NCBI RefSeq assembly: GCF_000429945.1
Contig: NZ_KE386993.1
Span: 1-64,000, forward strand
DNA: 64,000 nt
Direction of reading: 5' to 3'
Source: Desulfogranum japonicum DSM 18378
Lineage (GTDB): Bacteria; Desulfobacterota; Desulfobulbia; Desulfobulbales; Desulfobulbaceae
In this document: piece after piece, positions 18,031 through 27,488 of the stretch
Layout of the letters: every line of letters starts with the position of its first letter
Numbering within the stretch: the stretch's first letter is position 1
Notes under the pieces: generated by a model
What the model was told of the DNA's origin: nothing
Databases searched by the model: none
What the model saw: only the letters and a program-made list of their open reading frames with translations
Made by a program: the position numbers and the translations under genes

Positions 18031-18474
18031 GGTATGTAGGAAATACGTACCTGCTGAATTGATAGGTGCAGCTAATGTTTATTACTTTATCTCTTTTTCA
18101 ATCTTTTTAAAGTGTTTTTGTGTGTCAAAATAGGAAGAAACCCTTGAGTGCAGATTTCTTTGGTACAAGGGATCAACAGCTAATGAACAAGTTTATGGCG
18201 TTGAAAGAATGGTTTTTAACGGAATTGGAAGTGAATGTACATCTGTGTGCAAAAATGTTGCTTGCTGGATAGATAACTACTTTTTTGTAGGCTGGTGAGG
18301 GTGGCGCTTTTTTTCGCATTCTCTGAAAATCGTTTTTTTGAGAATAATATTCTTGTTAAATTCATTTATAATGAATAACATTCACATGTTCTGTTGAAAA
18401 ATGAACTTTATTTGTGGTGGTGGCAGTGTTTTTTGCATTACCAAGAACACAGACAGTTTAACGTACGGTGAGCC
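18031..18474. other. Intergenic region ahead of lrp
   Basis: About 440 bp between divergent genes with no supported ORF. It holds the AT-rich palindromes GAATAATATTC and TTCATTTATAATGAA near 18341-18375, including a TATAAT at 18367-18372. These could be the promoter and a binding site of the adjacent Lrp-type regulator; I found no good matching -35 box. Confidence 0.35.
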
Positions 18475-18951
18475 ATGATTGACGATGTGAGTTTGAAAAT
18501 TCTAGAAATTCTACAGGAAAAGGCACGTATTCCTAATGTGGAAGTTGCCAGGCAGATGGACATGGCCCCTTCCGCTGTTCTGGAGCGTATTCGTAAACTC
18601 GAACGCCAGGGAATCATTGACGGGTACGAGGTTCGTTTGAACCCGGATCAGTTTAATCGTCGGCTCATCGCTTTTGTCACAGTCAATGTTTGTGAGCAGA
18701 AGGCAAAGCAACCTCTGGGCCCGTATTTCGCTGCGTTACGGGAAATCCAGGAGGTTCATTATGTATCTGGAAAAGATTGCTATCTGCTGAAAGTGAGAGT
18801 GGCGGACAACGGGGATCTCTATCGTTTTCTACAGGAAAAAATCATACTCATGGCAGGAGTTATACATACGCAAACTACTCAGGTATTACATACTTTCAAA
18901 GAAACAGCAAAATTACCATTAACCAATAGTACCGTGGAACAGAGGAATTAA
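18475..18951 (+). CDS. Lrp/AsnC-family transcriptional regulator
   Basis: A 158-residue Lrp-type protein: N-terminal HTH (PNVEVARQMDMAPSAVLERI, then RKLERQGII) and a C-terminal RAM ligand domain (AFVTVNV, REIQEVHYVSGKDCYLLKVR). Such regulators sense amino acids and often control the adjacent gene. Here it ends 1 bp before lysA on the same strand, so lysine or diaminopimelate sensing is a reasonable inference. Confidence 0.9.
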   Translation: MIDDVSLKILEILQEKARIPNVEVARQMDMAPSAVLERIRKLERQGIIDGYEVRLNPDQFNRRLIAFVTVNVCEQKAKQPLGPYFAALREIQEVHYVSGKDCYLLKVRVADNGDLYRFLQEKIILMAGVIHTQTTQVLHTFKETAKLPLTNSTVEQRN

Positions 18952-18952
18952 T

Positions 18953-20212
18953 ATGCCCATCTCAACTGATTATCGATCACGTTTATATCCAAAATTACCA
19001 GCAATATGTAATCATTATGGAACACCATTTCATATTTATGACGAACAGGGCATACGTGAGACCGGTCAACGCCTTAAAAAAGTTTTTAGCGGTATCAAGG
19101 AATTTCGAGAATATTATGCGGTCAAAGCTCTCCCGAACCCAAGTATTCTTCAGATTATGCAGGACATGGGGTTTGGGTTTGACTGCAGCTCAATAACCGA
19201 ATTGATGCTCAGCCGCAGTATTGGAGCCAGGGGCGATGATATCATGTATACATCCAACAATACAAGTGAGAAAGAATTTGCCCTGGCCTCTGAAAACGGC
19301 GGATGTATACTGAACCTTGACGATATCAGCCTGATAGAAAAGGTTAAAACAATGCCTGAGTTGATTTGTTTTCGGTACAATCCAGGGGCTCGTCGCTCAG
19401 GCAATGATATTATTGGTAATCCTGTGGAAGCAAAATATGGTGTCAGCCATGAACAGATAATTGAGGCCTATCGCCAGGCTAAAGAGAAAGGAGCAAAACG
19501 TTTTGGTTTGCACACCATGCTTGCCTCCAATGAATTGTACCATGGATATATGGTACAAACCGCTCAGATGCTCCTGGACCTTGTTGAGGAAATCAGCGCT
19601 GAACTTGGGATTAAATTTGACTTTATCAACATCGGTGGTGGGTTAGGTATACCTTACACTCCAGAAGCTACAGCACTGGATCTGGAAGCAATGGCAAAAG
19701 GAATAACGCAGTTGTTTCAAGATTTTGAAACAAAAAATGGCTATATGCCAGCGTTGTACATGGAAAGTGGGCGTTTCATGACTGGTCCCCATGGAGTACT
19801 GGTGGTGAAGGCTATTAACCGCAAAGAGATATATCGTACCTATATTGGGGTGGATACTTGCATGAGCGCCTTAATGCGACCGGCATTGTATGGTGCATAT
19901 CATCATATTGAAGTATTAGGTAAAGACAATGCAACTGGAGATGAGGTGGTTGATGTCGTTGGTTCTTTGTGTGAAAATAATGATAAATTCGCAATTCAAC
20001 GCAGTTTACCAAAGATTGTTGACGGTGATACGCTCATTATCCATGATACAGGTGCTCACGGACATGCCATGGGGTTTAATTATAATGGCAAGTTGCGCCC
20101 CCAGGAACTTCTGTTCACCTCAACAGGGCAAGTCGAATTGATCCGTAGGGAAGAAGTGCCTGAAGATTATTTTGCTACTCTGAATTTTGAAGCTGATACA
20201 CTGAATTTTTAA
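18953..20212 (+). CDS. lysA: Diaminopimelate decarboxylase
   Basis: PLP-dependent, last step of lysine synthesis (meso-diaminopimelate to L-lysine). The 419-residue product has the alanine-racemase-like barrel with the PLP lysine in YYAVKALPNPS, the phosphate loop INIGGGLGIPY, ESGRFMTGPHG, and C-terminal catalytic segments CENNDKFA (usual CESGD) and HDTGAHGHAMGFNYNGKLRP. The CENND variant suggests a divergent subgroup, so another related decarboxylase is possible. ATG preceded by GAGG; coupled to the Lrp-type gene. Confidence 0.88.
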   Translation: MPISTDYRSRLYPKLPAICNHYGTPFHIYDEQGIRETGQRLKKVFSGIKEFREYYAVKALPNPSILQIMQDMGFGFDCSSITELMLSRSIGARGDDIMYTSNNTSEKEFALASENGGCILNLDDISLIEKVKTMPELICFRYNPGARRSGNDIIGNPVEAKYGVSHEQIIEAYRQAKEKGAKRFGLHTMLASNELYHGYMVQTAQMLLDLVEEISAELGIKFDFINIGGGLGIPYTPEATALDLEAMAKGITQLFQDFETKNGYMPALYMESGRFMTGPHGVLVVKAINRKEIYRTYIGVDTCMSALMRPALYGAYHHIEVLGKDNATGDEVVDVVGSLCENNDKFAIQRSLPKIVDGDTLIIHDTGAHGHAMGFNYNGKLRPQELLFTSTGQVELIRREEVPEDYFATLNFEADTLNF

Positions 20213-20227
20213 AATTGTTTGGGCACT

Positions 20228-20965
20228 ATGAATTTGCTCCTTTTTACTCAAGAAGAATGTGATGGTGACAGGGTAACCCTGACAGATCGGAGGGCAGAAC
20301 ACCTGATACATGTTTTGGGCGTTAAACCCGGTGACCAGGTCAGGGTTGGCCAGGTTAACGGTCTTGCTGGCTGTGCTACGGTACACTCCGTTCATACCGA
20401 CACTGTTGTTTTGCAGGTGAAACTTACACAGGCTCCCGGACCAGGTTTGGAAGTGGATCTTGTTTTGGCGTTACCAAGGCCCATTATGCTGCAGCGTATA
20501 CTGAAACAGGCCACGGTGTTGGGTGTGCGTCGGTTTTTCCTTATTCGCTCCAATAAAGTAGAAAAATCTTTTTTTCACAGCCCTGTGTTGGCTGAAGACA
20601 AAATCAACAGCTTACTTCTGGAAGGCTTGGAGCAGGCCGGGGCTACTCACATGCCGGAAGTGGAAATCTATACTCGTTTCAAACCTTTTGCTCAGGATGT
20701 TTTACCGACACTCAACGGTATACGGCTGCTGGCTCATCCAAGAACTGAATGCACCTTTGCTACCATGGATAATCCATGGCTTGCCGGAAAGCGAATGATC
20801 TTAGCCATTGGTCCAGAAGGTGGATGGAATGATTTTGAAATAGATACCTTGGTCAAACAGGGATTCCTGCCATTTTCCATGGGGGAGCGTATCCTTCATG
20901 TAGACACCGCAGTTGTTGCCCTTTTGGCTCAGGTACAACTCCTTTTTGACCTGGCGAAGCGTTGA
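20228..20965 (+). CDS. rsmE: 16S rRNA (uracil-1498-N3)-methyltransferase
   Basis: RsmE methylates U1498 of 16S rRNA in the 30S subunit using S-adenosylmethionine. The SPOUT-fold C-terminus is clear: LAIGPEGGWNDFEID and SMGERILHVDTAVVALLAQ. N-terminal PUA-like domain has RRAEHLIHVLGVKPGDQV. I take the ATG at 20228; an in-frame TTG lies three codons earlier. It follows lysA by 15 bp and overlaps the convergent murJ 3' end by 37 bp. Confidence 0.95.
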   Translation: MNLLLFTQEECDGDRVTLTDRRAEHLIHVLGVKPGDQVRVGQVNGLAGCATVHSVHTDTVVLQVKLTQAPGPGLEVDLVLALPRPIMLQRILKQATVLGVRRFFLIRSNKVEKSFFHSPVLAEDKINSLLLEGLEQAGATHMPEVEIYTRFKPFAQDVLPTLNGIRLLAHPRTECTFATMDNPWLAGKRMILAIGPEGGWNDFEIDTLVKQGFLPFSMGERILHVDTAVVALLAQVQLLFDLAKR

Positions 20966-22551
20966 ACCATTTTTTCCGTTAACATGGTAAACTCAGGGAG
21001 TTTCAATAGTTGGAGCAGCAGAGCATAGAGTACAGCTGCACTCCCTATTAAAATAAAAACCCCCGCTGCCTGCATGGGTAGCGGGCCCTGCAGCCATCCA
21101 CGGAGAAGGCTTCGTCCCCACCATGTCGTAACTCCCATGATTATAGCAGCAATTCCGATTTTCAGTATGCCCCGTAGAAGATAACCTAGTGGCAGGCCTT
21201 CCAATTTTTGTGTCAAAGTAAGTGCCAGAAAAAGGAAGTTACAGGTCATTGCGCAGGATGTAGCCAACGCGATACCACGAAACTGCAGGTGATCGATAAT
21301 CATAACAATGATGAGCAGGTTGGCGGCAACACCAATAAAACTTCCAATTACAGGGAATTTTGTTGTGTTAATGGCATAGAAAACCGGAACCATCACTTTG
21401 ACTGAGGAATAGGCAAAAAGACCCAGGGCATAAAACTGTAAAGCTTGAGCAGTTTTCAACGTATCAACCCCGGTAAAAACCCCGTGTTCAAAAACCAGTC
21501 GTATAATGGGTTCAGCCAGAACCAGCAAACCCACAGTGGCTGGTATGGTAAGGCTGAACACCATGACAAGGGATGAGACAAATGTGGTTTTAAGCTTATC
21601 AATCTGTTTTTCGGCGGCTTGCCTGGCCAGTACCGGCATTGCTGCTATGGAAAAGGCTACGCCGAACAGACCAATGGGAAGTTGGACAAAACGGAACGCG
21701 TAATTGAGCCATGATACAGCCCCCTGCTCACATCCGGCAGCAAAATTTGTATTGATAAAGATATTGATCTGTGTCGCTGAAAGACCAATGGTTGCCGGCA
21801 GCATGAGCCAGAGAATCTTTTTTAAGCCAGGATGATTGGGCTGGATTCGGGGAATAAATCGGAATCCGGTTTTATAGAGCGTCGGCAACTGTATGCTTAG
21901 CTGCAAAAGTCCTCCAATCAGGGTTCCCACAGCCATGCCGGTAATGGCAGGCTGTCCAAATTTTGGAAAAAGTAATGAAAGAGTCACCCCGCCTAGGATG
22001 GAACCCAGATTAAAAAAGCTTGATGCTAGGGCAGGTATAAAAAAGCGGCCTTTGGTATTGAGTATCCCCATGACCACTGCGGAAAGCGAAATCAATATGA
22101 GGAAGGGGAACATAATTCTGGTGAGCTTGGCAGTGAGGGCAATTTTCCCATCAACATTTTGAAAGTCATGGGCCAGCAGATGAACAATGGGTTCGCTCCA
22201 GTAAATTCCTATAAGTACGAGGGCGCTCAATGCTATGGCAAAAAAGATAAGTACTGTGGATGCGAGTTCCCAAGTCGCCTTTTGTCCTTTGTTCGTATCG
22301 TATTCCGTGAAAACAGTAACAAAAGCAGCGGAGAGAGCACCTTCTCCAAAAAGATCACGCAAGAGATTGGGGATTCGAAAAGCGACCACAAATGCATCAT
22401 AGCTCATACCTGCGCCAAAAAGTGCTGCGAAGAGTTGCTCTCTGACTAAACCTAACACTCTGCTGCACATGACAGCGCTGCCGACTGATCCTGCGGAACG
22501 GGCTATCTTTCCAGTTGAACTGCTTGGCTTGGTTGGTTGTGGTTGTTGCAT
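20929..22551 (-). CDS. murJ: Lipid II flippase MurJ
   Basis: A 540-residue polytopic membrane protein of the MurJ/MviN family that flips lipid II to the periplasm for peptidoglycan synthesis. N-terminal motif SAVMCSRVLGLVREQLFAALFGAG and AFRIPNLLRDLFGEGALSAAFV are family hallmarks; about 14 TM helices are spread along the chain. Converges on rsmE with a 37-bp overlap. Confidence 0.95.
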   Translation of the reverse strand: MQQPQPTKPSSSTGKIARSAGSVGSAVMCSRVLGLVREQLFAALFGAGMSYDAFVVAFRIPNLLRDLFGEGALSAAFVTVFTEYDTNKGQKATWELASTVLIFFAIALSALVLIGIYWSEPIVHLLAHDFQNVDGKIALTAKLTRIMFPFLILISLSAVVMGILNTKGRFFIPALASSFFNLGSILGGVTLSLLFPKFGQPAITGMAVGTLIGGLLQLSIQLPTLYKTGFRFIPRIQPNHPGLKKILWLMLPATIGLSATQINIFINTNFAAGCEQGAVSWLNYAFRFVQLPIGLFGVAFSIAAMPVLARQAAEKQIDKLKTTFVSSLVMVFSLTIPATVGLLVLAEPIIRLVFEHGVFTGVDTLKTAQALQFYALGLFAYSSVKVMVPVFYAINTTKFPVIGSFIGVAANLLIIVMIIDHLQFRGIALATSCAMTCNFLFLALTLTQKLEGLPLGYLLRGILKIGIAAIIMGVTTWWGRSLLRGWLQGPLPMQAAGVFILIGSAAVLYALLLQLLKLPEFTMLTEKMVQRFARSKRSCT

Positions 22552-22732
22552 TGGCGCTTCCCGGGGCGATTAGGTTATCCCTTGACTTTGCTTGGTCAAT
22601 CTGAATATATAGAAAATTCACTTGCAGCGTAGATGGTTACCAGACCTGTTTTAAAAGAGAAAGTAATTTATATGAATCAATAAATCGTACTATACACTAT
22701 CAATTCAAACACCCCTTTCACCGGAGGTACCC

Positions 22733-24799
22733 ATGCAGGACGTACAGCAAATTAGAAATACGGTAATTCTTGGACATGGCAACAGCGGTAAGTCAACATT
22801 AGCGGAGGCGTTGTTGTTTACCGCCGGCTCGGTGAATCGTCTGGGTAAGGTTGATGATGGGACAGCTTCCATGGATTGCGAGCCGGAAGAACAGAAACGG
22901 CATGTATCCATAAGCACTGCATTTAATCATCTGACTTGGCAAAAAAATGAGATTTTTCTCCTGGATACCCCTGGAGATGATAACTTTGTCAATGAGACCC
23001 TCTTTGCCACCAATGTGGCAGATACCGCAATTCTGACTGTAGGTGCCGTTCTTGGAGTCCGACCGCAAACGGGAAAATTTGTGGGGATGGTACAGAATAA
23101 AAAATTGCCCTGCCTGATCTGCATAACAAAAATGGATCGGGAAAGAGCAAATTTCAGCAACACTGTGGAGCAGATCCGTGCAAATTTTGATCTGAACCCT
23201 GTTATCACTCATCTACCCATTGGAGCGGAAGAGAACTTCAAGGGGGTGATTGATGTGCTGGCGCAAAAGGCATTGTTGTTTGACGATACCGGCAAGACAA
23301 CTGCAGCGGAAATTCCAGATGACATGGCCGATGAAGCTGAAACTCTGTATGAAACCCTCGCAGAGTATATTGCTGAAAGTGATGATGATCTGCTTGAAAA
23401 ATTCCTGGAAGAAGGGGAGCTTACAGCTGAAGAAATGCAGGCAGGCCTGAACCAGGCTGTTGAAAAGGGGCTGATTTCCCCGGTGATTCCCTGTGCATCT
23501 TTTAAGAATTTTGGGTCAAGTGTTATTCTTGACGCCATTGTCGGGCTGTTGCCTTCCCCTGACAGGCGCCCGGCGATTGTTGGTACCAATCCTAAGGATG
23601 GAGAGCTTGTAGAGTTTGAGGCTGCTGTTGATGCTCCTTTTTCTGCATTAGTTTTTAAAACCATGGCAGATCCCTTTGCTGGTCGTTTGACTCTTTTTCG
23701 CGTTTTTTCAGGTACCCTCAGCGGCGATAATTTTTATAATGCCAATAAGGAACTTTCCGAGCGTTACGGTCAACTCTACCTTGTGGAAGGTAAGGAACAA
23801 AAGCCCGTTGATAAAGCCATACCAGGCATGATAGTGGCTGTGGCAAAACTCAAAGAGACCACGACTGGTGATACTCTGTGTACGGAGGCAAAACCGGTTA
23901 TATTTGATTCGCCTGAGCCCTTGCCTTCCGTGCTCTCCTATGCTGTATCAGCGAAAAAGGGCGATGAAGAGAAACTCTTTGCCTCCATCACCAAACTCCT
24001 TGATGAAGACTTGACTCTTAAACTTACCAGAGAGCAACAGACAAGGGAAGTACTCCTGTCAGGTGTGGGACAAGTTCATCTTGAAGTGATTAACGAAAAA
24101 CTCAAACGTAAGTTTGGGGTGGAAATGGAACTGAAAACACCCAAGGTTCCATATCGCGAAACCATTAAGGGCAACACTACTGTACAGGGTAAGCATAAGA
24201 AACAATCCGGTGGTCGTGGACAGTTCGGGGACTGTACGGTTGAACTCAGCCCTTTGCCACGTGGAGAGCAGTTTGAGTTCGTCGATTCCATTGTAGGTGG
24301 TGTTATTCCACAGCAGTATCGGCCGGCTGTTGAGAAAGGTATTATTGAAGCCATGGAAAAAGGTGTTCTGGCCGGATACCCATTTGTGGATCTGAAAGTC
24401 AACTTGATTGACGGCTCCTACCATAGTGTGGACTCATCTGAAATGGCATTTAAGGTGGCTGGATCGCTGGCCTTTAAAAAAGGAGTCATGGATGCTCAGC
24501 CAATATTGCTTGAACCGATTATGGAATTGGAAGTAAGAGTTCCTAAGGATTTTGTAGGCGACGTTATGGGCGATCTTAACAGTCGCAGGGGAAAAGTGCT
24601 GGGCATGGATTCCACAGATAAATCCGAGATCGTCAATGCCCATGTGCCACAGGCTGAGATATTACTTTATTCCCTTGATCTGACATCCATGACAGGAGGC
24701 CAGGGAACTTTTACGGTGAATTTTTCACACTATGAAGAGGTTCCAAGTCATATTGCTGAAAAAATTATTGAAGGGCACAAAAATCAAGCAGATGAATAA
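22733..24799 (+). CDS. Elongation factor G-like GTPase (EF-G paralogue)
   Basis: A 688-residue five-domain EF-G homologue. The P-loop is GHGNSGKST, the G3 box is DTPGDDNF and the G4 box is TKMDRE. Canonical EF-G has RGITI in switch I and DTPGH with a catalytic histidine; here these read HVSIS and DTPGD. That places it among EF-G-like paralogues rather than the housekeeping fusA, which normally sits in the str operon. Domain IV is complete (GGRGQFGDCTVELSPL, YRPAVEKGIIEAMEKGVLAGYP). Strong GGAGG upstream of the ATG. mogA starts 2 bp downstream. Confidence 0.9.
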   Translation: MQDVQQIRNTVILGHGNSGKSTLAEALLFTAGSVNRLGKVDDGTASMDCEPEEQKRHVSISTAFNHLTWQKNEIFLLDTPGDDNFVNETLFATNVADTAILTVGAVLGVRPQTGKFVGMVQNKKLPCLICITKMDRERANFSNTVEQIRANFDLNPVITHLPIGAEENFKGVIDVLAQKALLFDDTGKTTAAEIPDDMADEAETLYETLAEYIAESDDDLLEKFLEEGELTAEEMQAGLNQAVEKGLISPVIPCASFKNFGSSVILDAIVGLLPSPDRRPAIVGTNPKDGELVEFEAAVDAPFSALVFKTMADPFAGRLTLFRVFSGTLSGDNFYNANKELSERYGQLYLVEGKEQKPVDKAIPGMIVAVAKLKETTTGDTLCTEAKPVIFDSPEPLPSVLSYAVSAKKGDEEKLFASITKLLDEDLTLKLTREQQTREVLLSGVGQVHLEVINEKLKRKFGVEMELKTPKVPYRETIKGNTTVQGKHKKQSGGRGQFGDCTVELSPLPRGEQFEFVDSIVGGVIPQQYRPAVEKGIIEAMEKGVLAGYPFVDLKVNLIDGSYHSVDSSEMAFKVAGSLAFKKGVMDAQPILLEPIMELEVRVPKDFVGDVMGDLNSRRGKVLGMDSTDKSEIVNAHVPQAEILLYSLDLTSMTGGQGTFTVNFSHYEEVPSHIAEKIIEGHKNQADE

Positions 24800-24801
24800 A
24801 C

Positions 24802-25320
24802 ATGGCTGATGTACATTCAACAGAGCCACGCTACAGTTGTGGGGTCCTTACCTTAAGTGATAAGGGCTCCCAGGGAAAGCGTGAAGATACAAGTGGACCT
24901 ATGCTGCGGGAGATGCTTTCTGAATCCGGATATTCGGTTCAGGAATACTGTATTCTTCCCGATGACCCTGAGATAATAGAGCAAACCCTTCTCAAATGGG
25001 TCGATGATCTGGGGTTGGATCTTATCGTGACAACCGGAGGGACCGGTGTAGCTCCTTCTGATCGTACACCTGAAGCTACCAGGAGAGTTGTTGAGCTCGA
25101 AATACCGGGAATCAGTGAGGCTATGCGTATGGCCAGTCTGAAAAAAACAATTCAGGCTGTCTGGTCACGTGGTATTGCCGGAATCCGAAAGCAGTCTCTG
25201 ATTATTAATTTGCCTGGAAGTGAAAAGGCTGCAAGGGAAAATCTGGAAGCCGTGTTGCCCGCTCTGCAACATGGCATATATAAGCTTAAGGGAGGATCTG
25301 CAGATTGCGGACAACCGTAA
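24802..25320 (+). CDS. mog: Molybdopterin adenylyltransferase MogA/MoaB family
   Basis: A 172-residue MogA-type protein that activates molybdopterin with ATP before molybdate insertion. Signatures: LTLSDKGSQGKREDTSGP, TTGGTGVAPSDRTPEAT (nucleotide/molybdopterin loop), GIRKQSLIINLPGS. It follows the EF-G-like gene by 2 bp. It complements the modEABC locus 10 kb away. MoaB-type assignment cannot be excluded. Confidence 0.9.
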   Translation: MADVHSTEPRYSCGVLTLSDKGSQGKREDTSGPMLREMLSESGYSVQEYCILPDDPEIIEQTLLKWVDDLGLDLIVTTGGTGVAPSDRTPEATRRVVELEIPGISEAMRMASLKKTIQAVWSRGIAGIRKQSLIINLPGSEKAARENLEAVLPALQHGIYKLKGGSADCGQP

Positions 25321-25365
25321 TGGTAGACATCTTTTCAGCTTTTATTTGTCCATGAATGGTCTTTT

Positions 25366-25446
25366 GGGAGTCTCGTCCCTGGCCTATTTCCCCAATTTTT
25401 GGGTTATGCTTAAAGTTTCATTTTCGAAAGGAAGCGTAGAAATCCT
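25366..25446. repeat. Hairpin repeat S2
   Basis: GGGAGTCTCGTCCC ... GGAAGCGTAGA resembles S1 (14860-14939): the ends match while the loop differs. The outer stem is partly broken. It lies between mog and the terminator. Confidence 0.35.
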
Positions 25447-25472
25447 CAATTTTGGACAGACGCAAATATAGC

Positions 25473-25510
25473 AAAAAAGCATGATATCAACGATATCATG
25501 CTTTTTTTTT
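25473..25510 (+). terminator. Rho-independent terminator
   Basis: An 11-bp perfect stem AGCATGATATC / GATATCATGCT with a three-base loop, followed by nine T and preceded by six A. It ends the EF-G-like/mog unit and, being A-flanked on the left, can also stop transcription from the purM side. Confidence 0.9.
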
Positions 25511-25654
25511 ATTCCATAATGTTGTGAACATTAGACCGGGGGGGGCACCCCAGGGGCGAACTTGCCCGCACTTCTCATGACTGTTTTGGTTACATTGCAT
25601 GCGGGCTTTTGAGGGACATGGTAAAAGTGCGGGAGTATAATTTCTCGCTCCAGA

Positions 25655-26704
25655 TTACATAAAAATGACCTGTTTACCTTCACTTCCCTTGGTGGCAGTC
25701 ACTTCACCGATGAGATATGCTTTTTCTCCAATTGCAGTAAATTGGTGAATAATATCCTCTACGTTTTCTTCATCTACAATGGCAAGCATGCCAATGCCCA
25801 TATTGAAGGTTCTGTACATTTCCTCTTCAGAAATCTTGCCATGTTCCTGCAGGAAAGAAAAAACAGGGAGTACCGGCCAACTACCCTTTTGCAGGTGAGC
25901 ATCACAACCTCCAGGAAGAATACGGGGGATGTTGTCTATGAATCCGCCTCCTGTGTTATGAACCAGTCCGTTAATGGGGAATCTGCGCAGTATGTTGGTA
26001 ATGGCATCAACATAGATACGTGTCGGACGTAGTAATTCTTCACCCAGGGTGCAGCCAAATTCTTCAATTTCCTGGTCTATCTTCAAGCCAAGCTCTTGAA
26101 ACATAACGTGTCGGACAAGGGAATATCCGTTGGAATGTAGACCCGACGAGGCAAGACCAATAATTTTATTGCCGACCTTGATGTCACTTCCATCGATTAT
26201 TGCATTACGGTCACCAATCCCAACGACAAATCCGGCGAGGTCGTAATCTCCTGGCTGGTACAGGCCTGGCATCTCCGCTGTCTCACCGCCAATCAATGAA
26301 CATTGTGCTATTTTACACCCCTTGGCGATTCCTTTTACTACTTCCGTGGCAACCTCAAGATCAAGTTTGCTCACAGAGAAGTAGTCAAGAAAAAATAGCG
26401 GCTTGGCACCACTGACCACAACATCGTTCACGCACATGGCGACAAGGTCAATACCAATGGTATCATGTTTATTGCAGAGCTTAGCTATGGCAAGCTTGGT
26501 TCCAACGCCGTCTGTTGAAGCGATGAGCACCGGATCGTTATAATCCGAGTTACCAATGGCGAAAAGTCCGGAAAAACCACCAATATCACTCAGCACTCCG
26601 CGCCGGTGGGTTTCGGAGACTATGTTTTTGATTTTAGATATAAAAAGATTGCCCTTGTTAATATCCACACCAGCTTCGGCGTATTTATTAGTTGAATTTG
26701 TCAT
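25655..26704 (-). CDS. purM: Phosphoribosylformylglycinamidine cyclo-ligase
   Basis: PurM (AIR synthetase), fifth step of purine synthesis, ATP-dependent ring closure. The 349-residue product has DGVGTKLAIAKLCN, GIDLVAMCVNDVVVSGAKPLFFLDYF, GGETAEMPG and HNTGGGFIDNIPRILP. Normal length; single gene, convergent with mog across the terminator. Confidence 0.96.
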   Translation of the reverse strand: MTNSTNKYAEAGVDINKGNLFISKIKNIVSETHRRGVLSDIGGFSGLFAIGNSDYNDPVLIASTDGVGTKLAIAKLCNKHDTIGIDLVAMCVNDVVVSGAKPLFFLDYFSVSKLDLEVATEVVKGIAKGCKIAQCSLIGGETAEMPGLYQPGDYDLAGFVVGIGDRNAIIDGSDIKVGNKIIGLASSGLHSNGYSLVRHVMFQELGLKIDQEIEEFGCTLGEELLRPTRIYVDAITNILRRFPINGLVHNTGGGFIDNIPRILPGGCDAHLQKGSWPVLPVFSFLQEHGKISEEEMYRTFNMGIGMLAIVDEENVEDIIHQFTAIGEKAYLIGEVTATKGSEGKQVIFM

Positions 26705-26881
26705 ATATATTCAGTATGCAGGCAGATTTTGTGACATCGCCTGACAGTTAAAATAGCAATGGATCCGTCTATTTTATAGACCGTAGATACTCGTATCTTC
26801 AGATTACTTTTTTTAGTTGAGTATTGTCAATATGTTTGTCGTTGATTGCTTCTATCCGTTCTTTCTGGTAAGAAATACTTT

Positions 26882-27082
26882 ATGAAATTGCTTATTACTC
26901 TCATAGGCTTGGTTTTTATTCTAGAAGGATTACCCTATATGGTAGCTCCCGAGGCAATGAAACGCTGGTTGAGGCAGATCCTGGAATTGCCCATGGATCA
27001 GTTGCGCATTGTCGGGGCGGTATCCATGGCCATTGGGTTTCTTCTCTGCTGGATTGGCCAGAAAAGCGGCTTGTTCGGCTGA
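26882..27082 (+). CDS. DUF2065 (YjeT-like) small membrane protein
   Basis: A 66-residue protein of two TM helices (LLITLIGLVFILEGLPYMV and IVGAVSMAIGFLLCWIG), matching DUF2065, linked by a short loop with RWLRQILELP. I chose the ATG at 26882; an ATG 12 codons earlier is in frame. Function unknown in the family. Two small palindromes lie upstream at 26768-26782 and about 26785-26800, in the divergent purM promoter region. Confidence 0.8.
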   Translation: MKLLITLIGLVFILEGLPYMVAPEAMKRWLRQILELPMDQLRIVGAVSMAIGFLLCWIGQKSGLFG

Positions 27083-27488
27083 AGGGCTAAACCAAGTTCC
27101 TACCTCATTGTTTATTGTTGTCAGGGCATTTATGATATTGTCCTTCTTTTTTAATCATTTGACTTTATATAGAGTCGTTCAGTAAGATATTCTGTTCAAA
27201 TTCAGTGGTCAATGGTACCACGGAGCAGGCAAACTGCTGCGCAACCATATTTTGGTATCAGCCTTGGAAAAATGCTCCTTTCAGATCATGTGTCAGGTGA
27301 TTTCAAAGACTTTTTCTTGCCTTTGATGATGCTTTTACGGGGCTGGAGATGTTGTGTTGTAAATATTCTTTTTCCACAGACCTGCACAAAGGTGGCGTTT
27401 TCAAGCTGGAACAGGTCGTGGCAAAGAATGCTTGCGTTTTGAAAGAGTTACCCACAGTTTTTACCCTCCTCAGGAGTGGGAGCCTGTT
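27083..27488 (+). other. Gap upstream of mgtE
   Basis: About 400 bp with no supported gene or repeat. A GGTACCACGG string near 27211-27220 resembles a T-box core by chance, without the rest of that structure. No M-box (Mg2+) riboswitch consensus was recognised. Confidence 0.4.

Noticed and set aside
27205-27230. GGTACCACGG resembling a T-box antiterminator or an Mg2+ riboswitch ahead of mgtE
   Set aside because: No specifier loop, terminator or M-box consensus around it.
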